Below, in pieces: positions 36,188-42,143 of a stretch of DNA of 42,143 nt. Location: the NCBI GenBank assembly GCA_022800625.1, contig JAAWQR010000024.1, positions 1 through 42,143 of the forward strand, written 5' to 3'. The number at the start of each line of letters is the position of its first letter. The stretch's first letter is position 1. The DNA comes from Clostridiales bacterium. GTDB lineage: Bacteria; Bacillota; Clostridia; Oscillospirales; CAG-272. The notes under the pieces are model-generated. The model searched no databases and was not told where the DNA came from. It saw only the letters and a list, made by a program, of their open reading frames with translations. The translations under genes and the position numbers were made by a program.

Positions 36188-39139
36188 ATGAGACTCAAAA
36201 AAGTATTGTCAGCCACTCTTGTGTCGGCGATGCTTGCGGGATCGCTTATGTCAGGCGGTATTGCGGCAGAATCGTCGGAAGAATCGGAACTTAACAAGAT
36301 ACCGTTCAGTGACGTTGTCTCGGATTCATGGTACGAAGATTATGTGAAATTTGTATATGACAATGAGATCATGCTAGGCACCTTTCCGACACTGTTTGAG
36401 CCTGATACACAGCTTACACGTGCGATGTTTGTAACTATTCTAGGCAGATACTGCGGAGAAGCTGAAAATGAAGAGGGGTGCGAAAGGTTTACGGATATTG
36501 AGAAAAACAGCTGGTATTCTGGATATGTCGGTTGGGCGACGGAGATTGGAGTAGTTGAGGGAAAAAGTGCAGATGAATTCGATCCCACAGCTCCGATAAA
36601 AAGAGCCGAGATCGCAGCGATGCTCGGCAGATATATCAAATATGCAGAGTATACGATTAAAGACAAGAGCGGCGTTCCCGAAAAATTTGCCGACAAAGCT
36701 TTAATCGACAGTACATATTCTTATGCCGCAGAGCATATTGAGATGCTGAGGAAGTCAGGCGTAATGGATGGCAAACCGGGGGCGGGTGACGCGCCTGTGT
36801 TTGAACCTGAGTCTCCTGCAACACGCGCGGAGGCTGCAAAGCTCATTATGATGGCGGATAAGTTAAAGAATAATACTCCGTGGGAGGGGTACGTGCCGAG
36901 TCCCGAAGAGGACGGATATGCCGTATACGGCGCGTCTTATCTCTATCACGAAGGACCGATTGTTCAAGGTTCTCTCGGAACATCCCTTGCGCGTAAAAAC
37001 GGATCTCCTGTGCTCAGAGCATACCGTGACAGACTTACGGAAAAGAAATCAAGGTTTAATCCCGATACGATAGGCGTCAGCGCTCAGGTTGCGAGACTTG
37101 ATTTAAGAAAGCTTCCATTTGTTAAAGTGTGCTATTCTCTTGAGGGAGAGGATACTGCCGTTCTAAAAGGTGAGTTTTCACTGAATACCATCACTTCAAG
37201 GGAGCGCCACGCAGAGATCGAATTTCCGCTGAACGTTTCCGAAACGGATGAATACGGCTTTGTGACGGGTACGGCTTGCCTGACCGAGACGATAGCGCAG
37301 GCAGGGGAGATAAATTATACAAACGATTTTCTGCATGTATTCTTTAAGCTTGACGACAAAACCGAAAGGCTCAATATTCGTTATATCGCATTCTTTGAAA
37401 CTGAAGAAGCGGCGAATTCTTTTGACGATTCTGAATTTAACGACTATATGTTGAATTACAGAGTTCCGTCGGATATCGATTATTCAGTGGACAACGGGAT
37501 TTTGGCAGCTGAGTATAATAAGAAAATTACAAATCGTATACAGGAGATACTGAGTTCCGAGTCGGAGATCACTCCCGAGTCAATCAAGTCAGAGGGAGGC
37601 AGAAGCTATTATGTTTCAAGTATAGATCCGAACGCGAGTGATGATAACGACGGAAAATCTCCCGAAACTCCGTGGAAGTCTACCGCAAAAGTGATGGAAG
37701 AGTTGGACGTATTCGGTAAGATACAGTACGGAGACGCTGTATTTTTTGAACGGGGAAGCGAGTTCTACCCGGAACGGTATCAGAACAACTCTAAGGCTGT
37801 TTTAAAGGGCGAATACGGGGTGGCATTTGCGGCATACGGAGAAGGAGCGAAACCTCTGTTTACGGGGGCGCTTGATTTCAGGGAAAAGAATAACGGAACG
37901 GGAAACTGGATAGCTACGGAATATCCTGACATTTATGTGCTTGATGAAATAGACAAAAATCCCGATTTCTGCGGCGAAAAGGCTGATATCGGAAATATTG
38001 TGTTCAATTTCGGAGAGATGACGGGCGTCAGAGTCGTTCCGCGCGACAGCAGTGATCCTATGGGTGAAAATAAAACCACGTATGACATAGGACTTTGCTG
38101 CAACGGATCTGAGTATTATTACGTTGGTTCACGTCCGTGCGACAATATAAGTACCGTATTGCAGAACGACCTTGAATTTTTCCATGACTTTAAGGAAGGC
38201 AAGCTGTATCTGTACTGCAAAGGCGGCAATCCGTCAGACAGATTTAACGATATTAAGGTAAGCGCTAAAAATTATACCGTTACAATAGAAGAAGATGCCA
38301 GAGTAGATAATTTGGCAATGTGCTACTCTTCGTGGTCGCTTCTTGACAGCGGAGATGCTGATAATGTAACTATAACAAACTGTGAAATAGGTTTTGTATG
38401 CGGAGGAATGGCGTCGATCGATTCAGCGGCAGGCTCAATGGGCGGCGTTGACGGATATACGATCAAAAACTGCTATATTCACGATGTCGGAGACGGCGGA
38501 ATTACAAACCAAAGCACTAATTGGGACGGACTCGAAATAATCAGAAATTCCCTATATGAAAATAACGTTCTTGTATGTTGCGGAGCCGGAATCGAGACAT
38601 GGAATTCGCTCGGTCCGATAAACGAAAACGGATATGCTCAGAACTATCTTGAAAATGTTCGTGCGGTAGGCAATATTATAGCATACAGCGGATACGGAAT
38701 CAGTAAGAAGCAAGCAAGTGCTGGAAATTGTAAAGGTGCATTTATATGTTCCAGTATGTATATGGAAGGCAGAAATTGTGTTATTGAAAATAACGAATTT
38801 CTGTTCATTGACGGTGATGTTGTTGAGGCTCCGTTCTCATCAAACGCACATGAACGAGGATGGATACTTAGGGATAACATATATCTTGTAAATCCAAGCC
38901 TCGGAGGCTTTATGTATATGTACGAGACGATACATATGTTTGTAAATCATAACATGTACAAGGACAACAGAGTCAGTATGCCATTTACGGAAAGATACCT
39001 TAGATTCTATACGTCTCACGGTGTTGACCCGACAGGCAAATATATAAGCCTTGATAAAGAACTGACAGATGAAATGAAGAACGGCGGCGCGTATACAAAC
39101 GGATATTTACTTTCAAAGGGAATCTATCCCGAAACGTAA
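36188..39139 (+). CDS. Secreted SLH-domain protein with beta-helix region, copy 2
   Basis: A 983-residue paralogue of the preceding gene with the same order: signal peptide (cut near residue 26), three SLH domains, a middle domain, and a beta-helix region opening at about residue 474. The SLH part and the beta-helix core (ITNCEIGFVCGG, IKNCYIHDVGDGGITNQ) are highly alike between copies. The stretch from about 245 to 420 has diverged most, which suggests different ligands. It is probably displayed on the cell wall. It converges with spoIIE at a shared terminator. Confidence 0.82.
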   Translation: MRLKKVLSATLVSAMLAGSLMSGGIAAESSEESELNKIPFSDVVSDSWYEDYVKFVYDNEIMLGTFPTLFEPDTQLTRAMFVTILGRYCGEAENEEGCERFTDIEKNSWYSGYVGWATEIGVVEGKSADEFDPTAPIKRAEIAAMLGRYIKYAEYTIKDKSGVPEKFADKALIDSTYSYAAEHIEMLRKSGVMDGKPGAGDAPVFEPESPATRAEAAKLIMMADKLKNNTPWEGYVPSPEEDGYAVYGASYLYHEGPIVQGSLGTSLARKNGSPVLRAYRDRLTEKKSRFNPDTIGVSAQVARLDLRKLPFVKVCYSLEGEDTAVLKGEFSLNTITSRERHAEIEFPLNVSETDEYGFVTGTACLTETIAQAGEINYTNDFLHVFFKLDDKTERLNIRYIAFFETEEAANSFDDSEFNDYMLNYRVPSDIDYSVDNGILAAEYNKKITNRIQEILSSESEITPESIKSEGGRSYYVSSIDPNASDDNDGKSPETPWKSTAKVMEELDVFGKIQYGDAVFFERGSEFYPERYQNNSKAVLKGEYGVAFAAYGEGAKPLFTGALDFREKNNGTGNWIATEYPDIYVLDEIDKNPDFCGEKADIGNIVFNFGEMTGVRVVPRDSSDPMGENKTTYDIGLCCNGSEYYYVGSRPCDNISTVLQNDLEFFHDFKEGKLYLYCKGGNPSDRFNDIKVSAKNYTVTIEEDARVDNLAMCYSSWSLLDSGDADNVTITNCEIGFVCGGMASIDSAAGSMGGVDGYTIKNCYIHDVGDGGITNQSTNWDGLEIIRNSLYENNVLVCCGAGIETWNSLGPINENGYAQNYLENVRAVGNIIAYSGYGISKKQASAGNCKGAFICSSMYMEGRNCVIENNEFLFIDGDVVEAPFSSNAHERGWILRDNIYLVNPSLGGFMYMYETIHMFVNHNMYKDNRVSMPFTERYLRFYTSHGVDPTGKYISLDKELTDEMKNGGAYTNGYLLSKGIYPET

Positions 39140-39145
39140 TTTCGG

Positions 39146-39195
39146 ATATAAAAGAGAAAGCGGCTCATAGTTATGAGCCGCTTTCTCTTTTATAT
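39146..39195. terminator. Shared bidirectional terminator of SLH copy 2 and spoIIE
   Basis: A 24-bp perfect stem with a two-base loop: 39146-39169 pairs with 39172-39195. It reaches the first base of the spoIIE stop codon. The arms are A/T-rich outside, with AAAAGAGAAAG leading and CTTTCTCTTTT trailing on each strand, which gives a T-rich tail both ways. Confidence 0.85.
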
Positions 39196-41693
39196 TATGA
39201 GATCATTACAATTCCTGCGGTGATATCGTCATGCGCTCCGTTCATTATAGCGTGCCTTATGATCTTTCTTGCCATTTTTTCGGGATCGGGCAGCCATTCG
39301 CTGCGGTCGCACAGCATGTCATAAAGCCACGGACAATCCTCAAAGCTGTGGACGATGCCGTCGGAGAGCATTACAACAATGTCGCCTGCTTCTGCCTCAA
39401 ATCGGATCATTTCCGCGTCAAGCGCTCTGACGATTCCGATGGGTACAGTCTTTGACTGAAGCCTGAAAAGTCTGCCGCCGCGAAGAACGAACGACGGCGC
39501 GGCTCCGCTTTTTACAAATTTGGTATTACCGTTCATCAGATCAAGCTCCATTAAATCGATCGTTGCGGAGCATTCTCCCTCGCGCACACGCATCATTGAG
39601 TTGAGCATTTTCAGGGCTGTGTCCATCGACGCGCCCGATTTCAGCATCTTTTCGAGAAATACCGCACATACTCCCGACGTCATGGCGGCTTCCTTTCCGC
39701 TGCCCATTCCGTCGGATATCATCATGAAGAATCTTTTGTCCTCGGTCATGAATGCGTTTATTACATCTCCGCTGTCCTCTGATGCGGTCTTTCCGATGCC
39801 TGATTTGCGTATTTCCGGTGAAAAAATTCTTGTTTGACGATCTTCTGCGTCATCACGGTTCTCGTTTCTGTCTCCGCTGTATTCAAAATCTTTTCTTTTT
39901 ATCCCCATAGAATCAAGCTCAGACATAGCAACTGAGGCTCTGCCGCATCTGACTTTCAGCCGTGCCAGGCTATGAAGCTTCATCATTACAGAGCTTCCCT
40001 CAAGCGAAAATTCCGGCTCGGAGAGGGCAGTGCCTGCAGCTTCCGAGAACATGCTGCGAATGTCATCGGCTCCTGCTGTTGTCGTACCTACGCTTACCCC
40101 GGTTGCTACTACCTTTTTTATTCTGTCGCCGAATACCGCAATGCTTTCCGCGGCGAAATTTTCGCTTCTGAGACGCGATTTTAATCTGTCTGTCATTTCC
40201 CTGTCGCAGATATATTCTGCTTCGTCATACTCCGCAGATTCACGGAGCATATCTGCCATAACTTCATAGTCGGCGGCGACCACGGACGTTCTGTCGTATA
40301 TTTTAGCTTCTGATATTCTTTTAATACAACCTGCGTTCATCGAATCAATTATACTGCTCATGCTGTAGCAGCGGCGTGCGAGCGAGTTCGGCACTACAGC
40401 CGCGCTTACATGCCCGTCTTTTTTTAACTGCATCGTCATTTTTGCCTGAAGCTCTGCCGTGCTTTCAGCTTCTCTGCCGAAGCAGGCGTTTTTCATACCG
40501 CAGTTCTTGCAGTGTTCCTCAAATGCTCTTTCGCAAATTTCGCAAAGCTCTTCCGTATCGGGAGCTGTGAGTTTTCCTGACAGTCTGTATAGTACTTTTG
40601 ATATGTCCGATATGCTTTCCGACAGAGACATTATTTTTCCCGATGTATCGCGGCCTTTTAACATGTAAGCAACGCTTTTCTCTCCTGCCGTATTGTACAT
40701 TTGGAGAGATTTATTGTCGCCTTTAGGCAAAATTCCCGCGGCGCACAGCGGAGCAAGTACAGCGCTCGTTATAATCAGAGAAGGTGTTACCGTGCTCATC
40801 GCGGAAAGACCTGAGACGTACATTCCCCAGAGAATGCCTGCGGTGCACGCGCCCGTAACGGCAATTGCAGGCGAAACTTTCCATAAGCACCCGGCAACGA
40901 TCGCGGCTATGGCGTAAAGCGGAGCAAACTCAGGCGTGAGAACAACTCCGCATACTACGCCGTATACGGTTCCGATAAGTATGCCGCGCTGACCTGTTGC
41001 AAGTATTACAATCATGAATGCGGCGGGAACAGCGGCGTCGAACAGCGGAATTATTCCGTGAAGAGATACTACGAGTGAAGCGGCAATCGCTATTCTTCCG
41101 GCTTCTTTCAGCATATCGCTGTCCTCGCGTTTTTCATCAAAGGCACAGGTATAGAGATATACAAGCGCAGGAGATGTGAGCGCTCCCGCAACGGCGCTCA
41201 TAGTATCAGATAATTTATATCCGCCGGTGATGCACAGCAATGTGCCGGCGATCATTGCGGTGAGAGAGGATAGGATCATTCTTATGTAAACTGATTCTGC
41301 AAAGGAAAGCTCGGCGCCCTCTGCGGCAAAACGTCTCAAATGTACGATGAGCCTTATCGGAAGCGGAGAGTCTGCGTATGCTGACAGCTCCTCTCGGCTT
41401 TCAGGCTCCGAGAGCCATCTTCCTATGATGAGCCTTGCAAAGAATATCAGCGGAAGGATCGCTGCGAACACCAGACCGCCGTCTGTACCGAAGCTTCCGA
41501 GCATTCCTCCGATGACGGAGGATACCGCCGCAGTTATTCCTCCCGACGCTGAGGATAGGGCGACGGCAAACGGTTTTGATGAAAAGATAAAGCTGCCTTT
41601 TGCAAACAGCGCTCCGGCAGTAACATATACGGCTGCCGTTTTTACCCATGATGAGCTGATCTCATTGACCTTTACGTTGATTTTTGTTTTCAT
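39195..41693 (-). CDS. spoIIE: Stage II sporulation protein E (PP2C phosphatase)
   Basis: An 832-residue protein, near the Bacillus length of 827. The first ~330 residues hold about ten membrane segments, a central regulatory region follows, and a C-terminal PP2C domain includes SDGMGSGKEA (D661, G662) and VVMLSDGIVHSF. It dephosphorylates the anti-anti-sigma factor SpoIIAA to release sigma-F in the forespore. All metal-binding aspartates that can be placed are present, so the organism probably sporulates. An AAAGGA box lies 12 bases before the ATG, a longer spacing than usual. Confidence 0.95.
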   Translation of the reverse strand: MKTKINVKVNEISSSWVKTAAVYVTAGALFAKGSFIFSSKPFAVALSSASGGITAAVSSVIGGMLGSFGTDGGLVFAAILPLIFFARLIIGRWLSEPESREELSAYADSPLPIRLIVHLRRFAAEGAELSFAESVYIRMILSSLTAMIAGTLLCITGGYKLSDTMSAVAGALTSPALVYLYTCAFDEKREDSDMLKEAGRIAIAASLVVSLHGIIPLFDAAVPAAFMIVILATGQRGILIGTVYGVVCGVVLTPEFAPLYAIAAIVAGCLWKVSPAIAVTGACTAGILWGMYVSGLSAMSTVTPSLIITSAVLAPLCAAGILPKGDNKSLQMYNTAGEKSVAYMLKGRDTSGKIMSLSESISDISKVLYRLSGKLTAPDTEELCEICERAFEEHCKNCGMKNACFGREAESTAELQAKMTMQLKKDGHVSAAVVPNSLARRCYSMSSIIDSMNAGCIKRISEAKIYDRTSVVAADYEVMADMLRESAEYDEAEYICDREMTDRLKSRLRSENFAAESIAVFGDRIKKVVATGVSVGTTTAGADDIRSMFSEAAGTALSEPEFSLEGSSVMMKLHSLARLKVRCGRASVAMSELDSMGIKRKDFEYSGDRNENRDDAEDRQTRIFSPEIRKSGIGKTASEDSGDVINAFMTEDKRFFMMISDGMGSGKEAAMTSGVCAVFLEKMLKSGASMDTALKMLNSMMRVREGECSATIDLMELDLMNGNTKFVKSGAAPSFVLRGGRLFRLQSKTVPIGIVRALDAEMIRFEAEAGDIVVMLSDGIVHSFEDCPWLYDMLCDRSEWLPDPEKMARKIIRHAIMNGAHDDITAGIVMIS

Positions 41694-41746
41694 TGATTTT
41701 TTATGTCCTTTCTCAGACAGTATGGCCCGTCCGAAGATACAGACTT

Positions 41747-41752
41747 ATTATA
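41747..41752 (-). promoter_or_regulatory. Possible -10 box of spoIIE
   Basis: TGATATAAT on the minus strand forms an extended -10 about 54 bases before the ATG. No good -35 box is present, as expected for an activator-dependent (for example Spo0A) promoter. No clear 0A box was found. Confidence 0.35.
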
Positions 41753-41760
41753 TCAGTTAA

Positions 41761-42014
41761 AAAGTGAGATAAAGGTCGGAGTTCGTCTGGCGGGAATAGA
41801 TTTTTTTACTCATCAGTTGTCGCAAAAAATCACGCTTCCACGTTTATGAGGGGTATTATGCCGCCGTGCGGCTGCCTTAGTCGGATTTTGTTTTGCTTTT
41901 TTGTGCCTCTTTTTTCACGAAAAAAAGGGCAAAACAGCGATTCGCACGTTACTACATTCCGCTGTGCGTAAGCAGGCGGTGTCATGCACACTGAAAAGCA
42001 ATAGGCAAAACGGA
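41761..42014. other. Non-coding region upstream of spoIIE
   Basis: No plausible gene is visible. A long hairpin lies at 41889-41936, with arms TGTTTTGC and GCAAAACA enclosing CTTTTTTC/GAAAAAAAG. Its form recalls the stem repeats at 25748 and 4910-5120. Confidence 0.4.
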
Positions 42015-42050
42015 AACCTGCTGAGCCGATAGTCGGTTCAGCAGGTTTTA
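42015..42050. terminator. Intrinsic terminator near the window end
   Basis: A 15-bp stem (42015-42029 with 42033-42047, one G-U) with a three-base loop, followed by TTTTA on the plus strand. It probably ends a minus-strand gene that begins beyond the window or separates it from spoIIE. No gene is visible from 42051 to 42143. Confidence 0.65.
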
Positions 42051-42143
42051 TCCATAAAAATCAGATCTGTATATGCAGTCCAAAATATAATGGGAGAAGT
42101 TGCGGACAAACATTCTTGTAGAACACCACGATTCAAGAATATC

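Noticed and set aside
41817..41825. TTGTCGCAA as a Spo0A box upstream of spoIIE
   Set aside because: It has an extra base relative to the TGTCGAA consensus and lies about 65 bases from the -10 candidate; the support is too weak.

Overview
The window looks like a chromosome segment of a spore-forming member of the Bacillota, class Clostridia. The evidence is a full-length SpoIIE, the AddA/AddB recombination pair instead of RecBCD, a T-box riboswitch in front of thrS, sigma-A type promoters (TTGACA, 17-18 bp, TATAAT), strong AGGAGG-like ribosome binding sites, and S-layer-homology (SLH) surface proteins. The order or genus cannot be read from the sequence alone. No rRNA, tRNA, CRISPR array, prophage or intact insertion sequence was found.

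Region by region. 1-7130 (plus strand): mnmA (tRNA 2-thiolation); a radical SAM protein; a three-gene unit with its own promoter encoding a VanW-domain protein, a DltA-type D-alanine-activating enzyme and its DltC carrier; then thrS behind a T-box, with a MITE-like inverted-repeat element between the riboswitch terminator and the gene. 7174-14683 (minus strand): a badly decayed sigma-factor/HTH fusion gene, and upstream of it a probable operon murD - M42 peptidase - inactive M42 paralogue - comM - small membrane protein. 14947-19267 (minus): an M23-fold protein that has lost its zinc site, two hypothetical membrane proteins, rpmF and its usual partner yceD, with a promoter that diverges from tcdA.

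19311-23474 (plus): tcdA, two tandem tyrosine phosphatases and a TtcA-family tRNA sulfurtransferase. Each phosphatase is followed by two degenerate copies of its own last ~51 bases and by a copy of the ttcA start, so the whole block looks like a tandem duplication. 23607-25639: a small accessory block (GNAT acetyltransferase, Nudix hydrolase, P-loop kinase with a 3' frameshift). 25807-32867: addB and addA. 33073-39139: two large paralogous secreted proteins with three SLH domains and a C-terminal parallel beta-helix region, each with its own promoter. 39195-41693 (minus): spoIIE, converging on the second SLH gene at one shared palindromic terminator. The last 450 bases hold hairpins but no gene.

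Three themes recur. tRNA biology is represented by mnmA, thrS, tcdA and ttcA. The envelope is represented by murD, the VanW/DltA/DltC unit, the M23-fold protein, the SLH pair and spoIIE. Recently altered genes are the third: one dead sigma gene, one kinase frameshift, two catalytically dead peptidase-fold proteins and two tandem duplications. I did not find an obvious new defence or mobile system. The best candidates for something undescribed are the VanW-DltA-DltC unit, the active/inactive M42 pair and the phosphatase tail-repeat array.
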